From: an uncultured Cyclobacteriaceae bacterium
Lineage (GTDB): Bacteria; Bacteroidota; Bacteroidia; Cytophagales; Cyclobacteriaceae
Direction of reading: 5' to 3'
Length of the DNA stretch: 44,024 bases
NCBI GenBank assembly: GCA_937958005.1
Contig: CALGOB010000051.1
Coordinates: forward strand, 1 to 44,024
Part shown: piece by piece, positions 8,883 through 17,830 of the stretch
Numbering within the stretch: position 1 is the stretch's first letter
Layout of the letters: each line of letters begins with the position of its first letter
Position numbers and translations under genes: made by a program
The notes under the pieces: generated by a model
Told to the model about the DNA's origin: nothing
Databases searched by the model: none
What the model saw: the letters and a program-made list of their open reading frames with translations, nothing else

Positions 8883-10856
8883 ATGATCTTACGGAAGTTA
8901 TTATTTTTATTCATGCTTTTGCCAATCACTGGCTTTAGCCAAATTTTAGAGAAGTCTCACTGGAAATATCACTTGGAACCTGAGAACCCCAAAAAAGGTG
9001 ATGAAGTTGAACTAGTTTTTGATGTGAAGATAGATGAAGATTGGTATTTGTATTCTTCAGATTTTGACCCTGATTTAGGGCCAATGTTGACAGAATTTGA
9101 ATATGAAAAAAACAATACTTTTGAGTTGATTGGGGAAGTAGTTCCTGTTAACCCAAAAGAGAAGTATGATGATTTGTGGGAAGGAAACTATACCTATTTT
9201 ACCAAGAAGGCACAGTTCAGGCAAAAAATTAGAATTCTTTCTGAAAACTATAAAATAACAGGCGAGTACTCTTTTCAAGTCTGCTCAGATGTAGACGGGA
9301 AGTGTATTCCAGGTGACGGAGAAATCAAAGTTGTTTCAGCGTCAGTAAAAGATGGAAAAGAATCCGTTAACTTGGATCAAAATGAGCCTAAGAGGAATCA
9401 GGAGGAGGGAAATAACCTTCCAATTTGGTTACTGATAATAACTGGGTTGATTGGAGGGTTGGCAGCCGTAGCAACTCCATGCATTTACCCATTGATCCCT
9501 ATTACAATTTCTATATTTCTTAAACAAAGCACAACAAAAAGAGAAGGAGTTACCAAGGCATTGGTATATGGCGTGTCTATTATTATTTTCTTTTTGTCTC
9601 TTGGATTCATTGTATCCTACTTTTGGGGGGCCGCAGCTCTAAATGAATTAAGTACACATTGGTTATTTAATGTGATACTTTTTATTCTGTTCTTTGTTTT
9701 TGCACTTTCGTTTTTTGGTCTTTTTGAAATTCAATTACCTAATTCTATGGTAACTGTTATAGACAAACAAGCAGACAAAGGTGGTTATATTGGCATTTTC
9801 TTTATGGCAATTACCTTGGTAGTAGTGAGTTTTTCTTGCACGGCTCCCATTGTGAGCACAGTCTTGATAAAAGCTGTAAGTGGTACAGGCAATGAAATCA
9901 GCAATGGCCTTTTTACCATGTTAGGTTTTTCACTTGCTTTTGCGATTCCTTTTACAGGGTTTGCTTTGTTCCCAGGTGTATTGAAAGCATTGCCAAAATC
10001 AGGTGGCTGGTTAAATACAGTGAAGGTTACACTTGGTTTTTTAGAGTTGGCCTTAGCGATGAAATTTCTAAGTGTAGCGGATTTGGCATATCATTGGGGA
10101 ATCTTAGATAGAGATGTTTTTCTGGCAATTTGGATTGTGATTTTTACTTTATTGGGGTTTTACCTATTAGGAAAAATAAAACTTTCGAAAGATTCTGAGA
10201 TGTCTCATTTACCTATTTTAAGAATGATAGTGGCAATCTTGACATTTTCATTTGTAGCTTATCTCATTCCAGGATTATGGGGCGCACCATTGAAACCACT
10301 ATCTGGTTATCTGCCGCCATTGCACACTTTGGATTTTAGGCCTTCAAATAGTGGAGGAGGAATTGCAAAAGCGGATCCCATTTGTGAAACACCTCGTTTT
10401 AGTAACATCTTACATGCACCAGATGGGATTCCAGCCTATTTTGATTTTGATCAAGCATTAAACTGTGCAAAAGCGTCTGGCAAACCACTTTTTATAGATT
10501 TTACTGGGCATGGTTGTGTGAATTGCAGAGACATGGAGGCACGGGTCTGGTCTGACCCACAAGTGATGGAAAGACTCCAAAATGATTTTGTAGTAGTAGA
10601 ATTATACGTAGATGATAGAACTGTGCTGCCAGAAAGTGAATGGGTTAAATCCACTTATGACAATAAGCTCAAAAAGACTATTGGAAAGAAAAATGCAGAC
10701 TTTCAAATTACCCAATATAACAATAATGCACAGCCGTTTTATGTGATCTTAGGGCATGACGATAAAAATCCTCTAGTAAAACCTAGGGCATATGACACAA
10801 ATATTGCTAACTTTGTTGCTTTCTTAGAAGAAGCCAAAGAGGCCTTTTATAAGTAA
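8883..10856 (+). CDS. DsbD-like thiol:disulfide interchange protein
   Basis: Membrane reductant conveyor that passes electrons from cytoplasmic thioredoxin to the periplasm. The three-part DsbD architecture is intact in 657 residues. After a signal peptide (ending GFSQ) comes an N-terminal DsbD-alpha-type domain with the pair C134/C141 in VCSDVDGKCIPG. The CcdA-like membrane domain has its conserved cysteines C200 (ATPCIYP) and C319 (SCTAPIV). The C-terminal thioredoxin-like domain has C545-VN-C548. A Gly/Pro-rich linker around 478-500 joins the last two. Partners are likely periplasmic thiol oxidoreductases or c-type cytochrome maturation. I leave the symbol empty because Bacteroidota have several paralogues with different roles. 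Confidence 0.92.
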   Translation: MILRKLLFLFMLLPITGFSQILEKSHWKYHLEPENPKKGDEVELVFDVKIDEDWYLYSSDFDPDLGPMLTEFEYEKNNTFELIGEVVPVNPKEKYDDLWEGNYTYFTKKAQFRQKIRILSENYKITGEYSFQVCSDVDGKCIPGDGEIKVVSASVKDGKESVNLDQNEPKRNQEEGNNLPIWLLIITGLIGGLAAVATPCIYPLIPITISIFLKQSTTKREGVTKALVYGVSIIIFFLSLGFIVSYFWGAAALNELSTHWLFNVILFILFFVFALSFFGLFEIQLPNSMVTVIDKQADKGGYIGIFFMAITLVVVSFSCTAPIVSTVLIKAVSGTGNEISNGLFTMLGFSLAFAIPFTGFALFPGVLKALPKSGGWLNTVKVTLGFLELALAMKFLSVADLAYHWGILDRDVFLAIWIVIFTLLGFYLLGKIKLSKDSEMSHLPILRMIVAILTFSFVAYLIPGLWGAPLKPLSGYLPPLHTLDFRPSNSGGGIAKADPICETPRFSNILHAPDGIPAYFDFDQALNCAKASGKPLFIDFTGHGCVNCRDMEARVWSDPQVMERLQNDFVVVELYVDDRTVLPESEWVKSTYDNKLKKTIGKKNADFQITQYNNNAQPFYVILGHDDKNPLVKPRAYDTNIANFVAFLEEAKEAFYK

Positions 10857-10887
10857 TGACCACCAAATTACTTAACGCTTTTTCTAA

Positions 10888-12204
10888 ATGAAACATACTT
10901 TTACTCTCCCGCAAGCAAGCGCATTATTAATGCTATTGATTACAATAAGCTGTTTGAGCTTATTTAGCTGTGTGAACAATAATGAAACTGCCAGCCAAGG
11001 AATTGTCTTGAATGATACCATTTCAGTTGATAAAATAGAACCTATAAAGTTATATGGGATCACGGTTGATTCTCTGGAAGTATTTGAAGATAAAATTAAA
11101 CGCAATCAGAACTTGGCAGATATCCTGCTCAAGTATAATGTTGAGTTTAAAAAAATTAATGAGCTTGCCATCAAGTCAAAAAATATATATGATGTCCGAA
11201 AACTGAATTATGGGAGAAAATATACGGTTTTGGCCAGCCACAAAGATTCAATTAATACGGCAACACATTTTATTTATGAACCAAATCCGTATGAATTTGT
11301 CGTATATCAACTGAAAGATTCAGTACATGCTTACAAAGAGGAAAAAGAACTCATAGTAAATGAACGAGAGTTTGCAGCTGAAATCAATTCTTCCATGTAT
11401 GAGGCCATTCTAGAAGCTGATGCCAGTCCATTGCTGGTGAATAAACTAGTAGATGTTTTTGCTTGGCAAATAGATTTCTTTCGAATCCAGAAGGGAGATC
11501 GATTTAAAGTAATTTATGAAGAAGAAACTATAGATGGTAAAGTAGTTGGTATTGGTAAGGTCAAAGGAGCATACTTTGAGCATTTTAGTAATTCCTACTA
11601 CGCAGTTTATTATGACCAAGGAAGTGGAACCGATTATTTTGATGAAGAAGGAAATAGCCTAAGAAAGACCTTTTTAAGAGCCCCATTGAATTACTCAAGG
11701 ATTAGCTCCCGTTATTCAGGCCGAAGGTTTCACCCAGTCCTTAAAAGGTATAAATCACATAAAGGGACGGACTATGCCGCTCCTCAAGGCACTCCTATCA
11801 GAAGTGTGGGGGAAGGAATAGTTACAGAAGCTCGTTTTAAAAAGTACAATGGGAATTATGTAAAAATCAGGCATAATTCAACTTACTCTACGCAATACCT
11901 TCATATGTCAAAAATTGCCAAAGGAATCAAGCCTGGAACAAAAGTAAAGCAAGGGCAAGAAATTGGTTATGTAGGAAGTACGGGACTTGCTACTGGACCA
12001 CATTTATGCTACCGCTTTTGGAAAAGCGGAAAACAAGTAGATGCCCTAAAAGTAGAACTCCCACCTTCAGAACCTATAAAAGATGAGCATAAGCAAGCAT
12101 ATTTCGAGCAAAGAGATTTGATTGTGAATCAGTTAGATTTGATAGAATACTATAAAAATGAAGTATTGGCAAGCTTGAAGTCACCTAATTTGACTTCTGA
12201 ATAG
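10888..12204 (+). CDS. M23-family peptidoglycan endopeptidase, lipoprotein
   Basis: A 438-residue predicted lipoprotein: the hydrophobic N-terminus ends in the lipobox L25-F-S-C28 followed by Asn-rich sequence. Residues about 58-100 resemble a LysM/OapA-like module (ADILLKYNV... DVRKLNYGRKYTVL), which would bind glycan or position the enzyme. The C-terminal LytM/M23 domain holds H291-x3-D295 (HKGTD), H339 (YLHMS) and G-P-H372-L-C374. In typical LytM enzymes the last motif is H-x-H, so the second His, a zinc ligand, is Cys here. Cys can also bind zinc, so activity is plausible but not assured. It probably trims cell-wall cross-links or acts as an amidase activator. Confidence 0.9.
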   Translation: MKHTFTLPQASALLMLLITISCLSLFSCVNNNETASQGIVLNDTISVDKIEPIKLYGITVDSLEVFEDKIKRNQNLADILLKYNVEFKKINELAIKSKNIYDVRKLNYGRKYTVLASHKDSINTATHFIYEPNPYEFVVYQLKDSVHAYKEEKELIVNEREFAAEINSSMYEAILEADASPLLVNKLVDVFAWQIDFFRIQKGDRFKVIYEEETIDGKVVGIGKVKGAYFEHFSNSYYAVYYDQGSGTDYFDEEGNSLRKTFLRAPLNYSRISSRYSGRRFHPVLKRYKSHKGTDYAAPQGTPIRSVGEGIVTEARFKKYNGNYVKIRHNSTYSTQYLHMSKIAKGIKPGTKVKQGQEIGYVGSTGLATGPHLCYRFWKSGKQVDALKVELPPSEPIKDEHKQAYFEQRDLIVNQLDLIEYYKNEVLASLKSPNLTSE

Positions 12205-12259
12205 CAATATTTATTTAAAATACCCTAAATTACATAGTTGTATAATAAAAACTTCAAAA

Positions 12260-12970
12260 ATGAGAAAAGTTATACTACTTATAATCATGTTGATTGTTGG
12301 CTTTACACACACCTCATTCGGGAATGACCTATATTTATTACCCGGAGACACTATTATTAAAATAAGAGGAAAAGTCATTAACTCCGAAGATAGCTCTGCT
12401 GTAAATGCAACTATCTTGTATCAAAAACTTCCCTATTATGATGACATGGGAATGGCATCTTCTAAAATAGCAGATGGATCCTATGAAATGTATATGCTCA
12501 AAAATATCAAATATACTGTTCAAGTGAAAGCAGCAGGGTTTGATACCATAGAAGATGAATGGATTGTTTTGGACAATGATAATAATGGTGTTCTTGAAAA
12601 GAACTTTGTGATTTCGCCAAATGAAGAAAATAAGAAAATTTCTTTAGATGATCTAAGGTTTGCCAGCTCTAAGTCTACGATAACAAAGGAATCTTATGCT
12701 GAGCTAGATGGATTAGTGAAATGGATGAAAGATAGGCCTAGAAAAATAATACAGCTTGAGGGTCATACTGATTTTGCAGGAAATGCTTCTGCTAATTTGA
12801 GGCTGTCCCAAGAAAGGGTGGAGGCAGTTAAAGAATATCTATCAAGAAACGGGGTTAAAAAAAGTAGGGTGAGAACTAAAGCTTTTGGGGGTACTGAACC
12901 TCTTTCTAGAGAAAGAACTGATGAAGCTAAAGCCAATAACCGGCGTGTGGAGGTTAGGATTCTAAATTAG
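12260..12970 (+). CDS. OmpA-family protein with regulatory-like beta domain
   Basis: A 236-residue exported protein (signal peptide ends near FTHTSFG). Residues 35-120 form a carboxypeptidase-regulatory-like beta domain (IKIRGKVINSEDSSAVNATI, then YTVQVKAAGFDTIEDE). Residues about 128-236 are an OmpA C-terminal peptidoglycan-binding domain with the signature LEGHTDFAGNASANLRLSQ and terminal NNRRVEVRIL. There is no membrane barrel, so it is likely a periplasmic linker between the outer membrane and peptidoglycan. The next gene repeats the same two-domain ending, which suggests related functions or an old duplication. Confidence 0.9.
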   Translation: MRKVILLIIMLIVGFTHTSFGNDLYLLPGDTIIKIRGKVINSEDSSAVNATILYQKLPYYDDMGMASSKIADGSYEMYMLKNIKYTVQVKAAGFDTIEDEWIVLDNDNNGVLEKNFVISPNEENKKISLDDLRFASSKSTITKESYAELDGLVKWMKDRPRKIIQLEGHTDFAGNASANLRLSQERVEAVKEYLSRNGVKKSRVRTKAFGGTEPLSRERTDEAKANNRRVEVRILN

Positions 12971-13053
12971 ATATTCAATATAATAGTTTGCTGGCAGCTA
13001 CGGTATAAAACTTATAAAATAATACTTACAAAAAAACACGAGCGATTTAAGTC

Positions 13054-15285
13054 ATGCCAAAGTTTTTATTAACAATTTGCTTACTACTTTCAGTAAATTT
13101 AATTAGTAGGGCTCAAGAAACAGTTATTTGGGCAAAAGAAGTAATAGATGTATCATCAGAATATTCGCCATTAGAATATTCGGCCTTGCAAGTATTACAT
13201 AAGCCCAATGTATTACCAGCAGGTGGAGATAATCCAAATGCTTGGAGGCCTAAAAGTAATTCAAAATCAAGTTTTATCATGGTTTCTTTTGAAAAGAGAG
13301 CCAAAGTAAGACAGATCGCTATTGCAGAATCTGAAAATCCAGGCGCTATTACTAGAGTTTACGCCTATGATTCAGATTACAATGAATACTTATTATTTGA
13401 GTTAACTCCTAGATCTATTCCAGTAGAGAGCAGATTATTGAACTTGTTTTTTGAAGAAACTCAATATGAAATAGAGGCTATTAGAGTAGAGTTAGATGGT
13501 AGTACTATCGAAGGTTACAACGCAATTGACGCGATAGGGATTTCTAATTCTAACATCCCTATTAATGTATTGATCAATTTAGCACAAAATGTAAACCAAG
13601 ACATTACCGCGGAGAAGCTGAGTAAAAACGTTAACAGTACTTACATAGAACACAGTCCTCTGCTATCACCTGACGGTAAGAGATTATATTTTAGTCGTCA
13701 GTATCACCCGGATAATATAGGAGGAGTGGATGATAATGAAGACATTTGGTATTCTGAACTAGATTCAAATACAGGTGAATGGTTACCAGCGAAGAATATA
13801 GGTGCCCCACTTAATAATTCTGGCCCTAACTTCATTAGCTCAATAACACAAGTTGGTAATGAGACTATTTTGTTATTAGGAAATAGGTATGAAAGTAAAG
13901 GCCGTATGGTCACAGGTGTTTCCATGGCAACAATAGATGCTGCCGGAAATATATCTAAGCCTAAAAATTTAGACATAGACGATGACTATAACTATTCTGA
14001 CAATGCAGATTTTTACATTAGTAAAGATCAAGAAACTATGTTGTTAGCTGTAGAAAGAGATGGAACATATGGAGGTCGTGATGTCTATGTTTCTTTCAAA
14101 AAGAAAAATGATGATTGGAGCGCACCTAAGAATTTAGGTCCTAGCCTCAATACTGCTGGGGAAGAAGCTTCTCCCTTTCTAGCAGAGGATCAAACCACTT
14201 TATACTTTTCTTCTAACGGTTTTAGCGGATATGGCGGTAAAGATATTTATGTAACTAAAAGATTGGATGAGACTTGGACAAATTGGTCGGAACCAGAGAA
14301 CCTAGGAAAAGGAATTAACACTTCTAATGATGATGTTTATTTTAACATACCCACTAGCGGTCAACATATTTATTTCACAAGAGGGGATGTAGATGAGGAT
14401 ACGGATATTTTTAGCTTTAAAGCGGACGAATTTTTCATTGATGACGTAAGCCCAATCAAAGATACTTCCCCAATAGCTGCAGTCAATAAACCGACAAGTG
14501 ACCCTAAACTGGAAGAGGAAGCAACTACTGATTCACCAACAACAGTTGTGGAAGGGACTCCTGTAACAGCGAAAGTACCAGTAAAAGCAGTTGTTGATAC
14601 ACCAGTGATAGAAGAAAAGCCTGTAGTAGCTGAAGTTAAACCTGTACTGCCTAAAGAGGTCTTAATTAGAGTTCAAGGGAAAGTTTTAAATGAAAAGACG
14701 AATGCACCCCTAGGAGCTACTGTTTTAGTAGAAAGGTTACCTGACGGAATTGACATAGGATCCGTACAATCTGACCCTACTACAGGACAATACCATTTTA
14801 ACTTAAGACCTGGTGCTAGATATGGTTTTAGGGCACAGGCGGATGGTTATTTATCTGAGGACGACAACATTGATTTAAACAATGCATCTGAATCAGCTAC
14901 TATTGATAAAGACCTGTTTTTAGCGCCTATTGAAACTGGAGTTTCTATTAGTTTTAATAATATCTTTTTTGATTTTGATAAGGATGTGTTGAAAACAGCA
15001 AGCTATTCTGAGTTAGAAAGACTTCTTGATTTGCTAAAAACTAAGCAAATCAATAGAATTGAAATTTCTGGACATACAGATTCTATGGGGCCGGATGCTT
15101 ATAACTTAGATTTATCAAGTAGGAGAGCAAATAGAGTGTACCAATATTTCTTAGATAAAGGGATAGATAAAAGTAGGTTAGAAGTAGTGGCAATGGGAGA
15201 GACTAAACCAACACACCCTAACACTAATATTGAAAATAGAAAGAAAAATAGAAGAGTAGAATTTAAAGTATTGCAATTGCAATAA
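13054..15285 (+). CDS. OmpA-family protein with PD40 propeller and regulatory-like domain
   Basis: A 743-residue exported protein. After the signal peptide (ending ISRAQ), residues 30-170 form a discoidin-like beta domain (KVRQIAIAESENPGAITRVY). Residues about 195-455 contain four or more PD40/WD40-like blades (SPDGKRLYFSRQ, GGRDVYVSFK, TTLYFSSNGFSGYGGKDIYV, QHIYFTRGD). A Pro/Thr/Val-rich linker spans about 465-535, a carboxypeptidase-regulatory-like domain about 540-625, and the OmpA domain 630-743 (ISGHTDSMGPDAYNLDLSS). The propeller, regulatory and OmpA order resembles the T9SS protein PorE, but the N-terminal TPR and lipobox of PorE are missing, so I would call it a PorE-like paralogue at most. 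A strong terminator follows. Confidence 0.9.
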   Translation: MPKFLLTICLLLSVNLISRAQETVIWAKEVIDVSSEYSPLEYSALQVLHKPNVLPAGGDNPNAWRPKSNSKSSFIMVSFEKRAKVRQIAIAESENPGAITRVYAYDSDYNEYLLFELTPRSIPVESRLLNLFFEETQYEIEAIRVELDGSTIEGYNAIDAIGISNSNIPINVLINLAQNVNQDITAEKLSKNVNSTYIEHSPLLSPDGKRLYFSRQYHPDNIGGVDDNEDIWYSELDSNTGEWLPAKNIGAPLNNSGPNFISSITQVGNETILLLGNRYESKGRMVTGVSMATIDAAGNISKPKNLDIDDDYNYSDNADFYISKDQETMLLAVERDGTYGGRDVYVSFKKKNDDWSAPKNLGPSLNTAGEEASPFLAEDQTTLYFSSNGFSGYGGKDIYVTKRLDETWTNWSEPENLGKGINTSNDDVYFNIPTSGQHIYFTRGDVDEDTDIFSFKADEFFIDDVSPIKDTSPIAAVNKPTSDPKLEEEATTDSPTTVVEGTPVTAKVPVKAVVDTPVIEEKPVVAEVKPVLPKEVLIRVQGKVLNEKTNAPLGATVLVERLPDGIDIGSVQSDPTTGQYHFNLRPGARYGFRAQADGYLSEDDNIDLNNASESATIDKDLFLAPIETGVSISFNNIFFDFDKDVLKTASYSELERLLDLLKTKQINRIEISGHTDSMGPDAYNLDLSSRRANRVYQYFLDKGIDKSRLEVVAMGETKPTHPNTNIENRKKNRRVEFKVLQLQ

Positions 15286-15309
15286 CTAAGCGTAACTACC
15301 TAATATATG

Positions 15310-15340
15310 AAAAGCCCATCAATTCAGTTGATGGGCTTTT
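15310..15340 (+). terminator. Strong intrinsic terminator after OmpA/PD40 gene
   Basis: A 13-bp perfect stem AAAAGCCCATCAA (15310-15322) and TTGATGGGCTTTT (15328-15340) has the loop TTCAG and continues into further T residues. It ends the plus-strand run that started at 7492. The A-rich left arm could let it work on the minus strand too. Confidence 0.93.
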
Positions 15341-15756
15341 TTGTTATTTTCAGGGTGATTGAATCTCCCATTTAAAAACCTTTTACTGATTTAAATGGAG
15401 TATTGTTGGTGTTTTACCCTATTGATTCAAATAATTCAATGTTGGTGACTTTGTTGTGAAAATAGGCAACGAAAAAATCAAATGGATGATAAATGCTTCA
15501 TGGTAATGAGCGCTTGACCTCAGAGGGATTAAATGTAAAAATCTTCCCCAAGTATTCTTTTGCGAAAGTATTGTATGAATTATTTAATCCCTAAGGGATA
15601 TTAATTCCCCGACTCTTGAGTCGATCATTAAATTATTGCCCATAGATACCCCGTACCCTTGGGTCGGGGTTGGTTCATTTATGAGCTAATTTTAGTCTGT
15701 TATATAGTTGATTCTAGGAAGATTATATGGATAGAAAACCGTCGAATTGACAAGCT
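15341..15756. other. Intergenic region between OmpA gene and hemB
   Basis: I see no gene in this gap. It contains the complete copy of the three-hairpin repeat (15583-15683) and, overlapping it, a 10-bp inverted repeat GGGATTAAAT (15525-15534) with ATTTAATCCC (15582-15591). The left half is plain AT-rich sequence. Confidence 0.6.
15583..15683 (+). repeat. Three-hairpin interspersed repeat, copy 2 (most complete)
   Basis: Three consecutive hairpins can be drawn: TTAATCCC-TAA-GGGAT(A)TTAA at about 15584-15604, CGACTC-TT-GAGTCG at about 15610-15623, and ACCCCG(T)ACCC-TT-GGGTCGGGGT at about 15648-15671. A conserved tail GGTTGGTTCATTTATG follows the third. The right 69 bases are identical to copy 1, and the left part matches copy 3. 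It lies between convergent genes, the usual location for REP-like elements. Confidence 0.85.
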
Positions 15757-16737
15757 TTAACTTAATTCACCAAACTCTTTAGCAAAATAACTAAGAATGA
15801 CATTTGCACCAGCTCTTTTGATGCTGAGCAAGCTTTCAAGCATAGCACTTTCTCCATCTAACCATCCTTTTTCAGCGGCAGCTTTGATCATAGAGTACTC
15901 ACCAGATACATTGTATGCAGCAATAGGCAAATCATAATTGTCTTTAAGTAATTTGATGATATCTAAATAAGCCAATGCGGGTTTGACCATTAAAAAATCT
16001 GCCCCTTCTTCTTCATCTAAATCTGCTTCTATGATTGCTTCTCTTTGATTGGCAGGATTCATTTGATAAGTTTTTTTATCTCCTGCCTTAGGAGCAGAAT
16101 CTAAAGCATCTCTAAAAGGGCCGTAAAAAGCACTTGCGTATTTGGCAGTGTAAGACATAATAGAAACGTCTTGATGACCTTCTTCATCTAATAGTTCGCG
16201 GATAAACTCAACCCTACCATCCATCATATCAGATGGCCCTATGATGTCAATACCTGTATCAGCTTGAGCAAGAGCCATCTCACCTAAAATTTCAAGCGTT
16301 TCATCATTTAGGATTTTCCCATCTTGCACCAGTCCATCATGGCCGTCTATCGAATAAGGATCCATAGCAACATCAGTCATGATACAAGCTTCTGGAAATT
16401 CCTTTTTAATCTTTTTGAGTGCTTTTAGATAGAAAAAATTAGGATCATAACTTTTAGTAGCTTCTTTATCTTTATGCTTCTCGTCAACCACTGGAAAAAT
16501 GTCAAATGCATTGATCCCTAGATTCATGCAGGATTCTATTTCTTTTAATAGGAGATCTGTAGAATATCGATAAATTCCAGGCATTGCTTTCACAGCTGCT
16601 TTTTTCTTTTTGCCTTCCAATAGAAATAAAGGAAAAATAAAATCTTTGGTAGATAGCCGGGTTTCTTCTACCATGCTTCTAATGACTTGGGATTTCCTGT
16701 TTCTTCTAGGTCTTTTAAACATATCTTTTCTGTTCAC
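15757..16737 (-). CDS. hemB: Porphobilinogen synthase (delta-aminolevulinic acid dehydratase)
   Basis: Condenses two 5-aminolevulinate molecules to porphobilinogen in cytoplasmic haem biosynthesis. The length (326) and the two active-site lysines are standard: K199 in SYTAKYASAFYGPFRDAL and the Schiff-base K252 in FLMVKPALAYLDI. The metal-site segment reads TDVAMDPYSIDGHDG (121-135), with A124, D126 and D134 where zinc-type enzymes carry three cysteines. This is therefore the aspartate-rich, magnesium/potassium-dependent type rather than the zinc type. It is probably monocistronic or follows the YCF48-like gene, whose stop is 49 bases upstream. Confidence 0.96.
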   Translation of the reverse strand: MNRKDMFKRPRRNRKSQVIRSMVEETRLSTKDFIFPLFLLEGKKKKAAVKAMPGIYRYSTDLLLKEIESCMNLGINAFDIFPVVDEKHKDKEATKSYDPNFFYLKALKKIKKEFPEACIMTDVAMDPYSIDGHDGLVQDGKILNDETLEILGEMALAQADTGIDIIGPSDMMDGRVEFIRELLDEEGHQDVSIMSYTAKYASAFYGPFRDALDSAPKAGDKKTYQMNPANQREAIIEADLDEEEGADFLMVKPALAYLDIIKLLKDNYDLPIAAYNVSGEYSMIKAAAEKGWLDGESAMLESLLSIKRAGANVILSYFAKEFGELS

Positions 16738-16786
16738 TAAGGAATTGTAAAGTTATCATCCAACTATTTTAAATACTAGGAAGAAT

Positions 16787-17830
16787 TTATTTAATAGTTA
16801 TTTTCTTGATTTTTCCGTTTGTTCCTGTTGCCCATCCTATGCCATTACCAGAAACTTTGACTGCCCAATAATTTGCAGAATCAAGTGCTAACCAAGTAGT
16901 ACCAAGATCAACTGAATAGTCCAAACCTTTAGGGCCAGCCACTAAGACAATTTTTTGATCATTAATTTTTGTTAGGCCGGCACCATAAATACTTCCTGTA
17001 TAGTTTGGCGGCTCTGCTAGTGACCAAATAGAACCACCGTTCACCGTAAAGCCTGTGTTTGAAGTAAATTGATCTGTTACCGCTAAATCTCCTCCTGCAA
17101 TGAATCCATTTTGATCATCCCAGAAATTAATGGATGTAATTCCAGCGGCATCACCAGATACAATGGGAGTTGAGAATTCTTCCCAAGTTTCTCCATAATC
17201 TTTAGTTAATAAAACTCTTGGCCTTTCTCCAGCCCCAGTAGCGATCCAAGCATTTCCTTTTCCATTCACGGCGATGCATGTACCACTGGCAGCAAAACCC
17301 CCTTCACTTCCTAAGGCCATGGGGAGGTTTTTGGGATTGATTCTTTCCCAATTATCTCCACCATCTATAGTTTTTAAAATGAATAATTCTCCTCTTATTG
17401 CATCACCAAATGCTAAACCATTTTGATCATCCCAAAACTCTATACTATTCAGAAAACCTAGAGAGTCAGCCATTAAATATTTTATATCCCAGTTTTGGCC
17501 ACCATCAATTGTTTTTCGAATTTGGGAGAGTTTTCCCGGCCCTGAACTCATTAAAATAACCTCTTGATTATTAAAGGCATGTAGGTCTCTAAACTGTAAG
17601 GTATCAGCACCATCCATTACATTGGATCTCCAGTTTGAACCCCCGTCAATAGTCTGTATATAAGTACCTTTATGACCACTGATCCATACGTTTTCATCAT
17701 CAATGATACTGATTGCCTGCAAAAGAGAAGATGTATTGCTAAATTGATCTTCTAGGTTGACCTGTAATTGTTTTTCTGTACAGGTAAGCATAATAAAGGT
17801 TACTAAAACTATTAGGAATAGATTTCTCAT
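16787..17830 (-). CDS. YCF48/BNR-repeat propeller lipoprotein
   Basis: A 347-residue protein with a short hydrophobic N-terminus ending in a lipobox-like M-L-T-C (residues about 14-17), so probably lipid-anchored. Six Asp-box-like motifs punctuate the chain (TIDGGSNW, TIDGGQNW, TIDGGDNW, TKDYGETW, TVNGGSIW, SVDLGTTW), each at a propeller-blade turn. Family members are usually annotated as YCF48-like, 'sialidase-like' or 'oxidoreductase' in Bacteroidota. In cyanobacteria Ycf48 assists photosystem II assembly, which cannot apply here. No catalytic residues of sialidases are evident. The biological role is unknown. Confidence 0.85.
   Translation of the reverse strand: MRNLFLIVLVTFIMLTCTEKQLQVNLEDQFSNTSSLLQAISIIDDENVWISGHKGTYIQTIDGGSNWRSNVMDGADTLQFRDLHAFNNQEVILMSSGPGKLSQIRKTIDGGQNWDIKYLMADSLGFLNSIEFWDDQNGLAFGDAIRGELFILKTIDGGDNWERINPKNLPMALGSEGGFAASGTCIAVNGKGNAWIATGAGERPRVLLTKDYGETWEEFSTPIVSGDAAGITSINFWDDQNGFIAGGDLAVTDQFTSNTGFTVNGGSIWSLAEPPNYTGSIYGAGLTKINDQKIVLVAGPKGLDYSVDLGTTWLALDSANYWAVKVSGNGIGWATGTNGKIKKITIK

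Noticed and set aside
16787-17830. Sialidase based on Asp-box motifs
   Set aside because: Asp boxes mark propeller turns only; the catalytic Arg triad and Tyr/Glu pair of sialidases are not seen.
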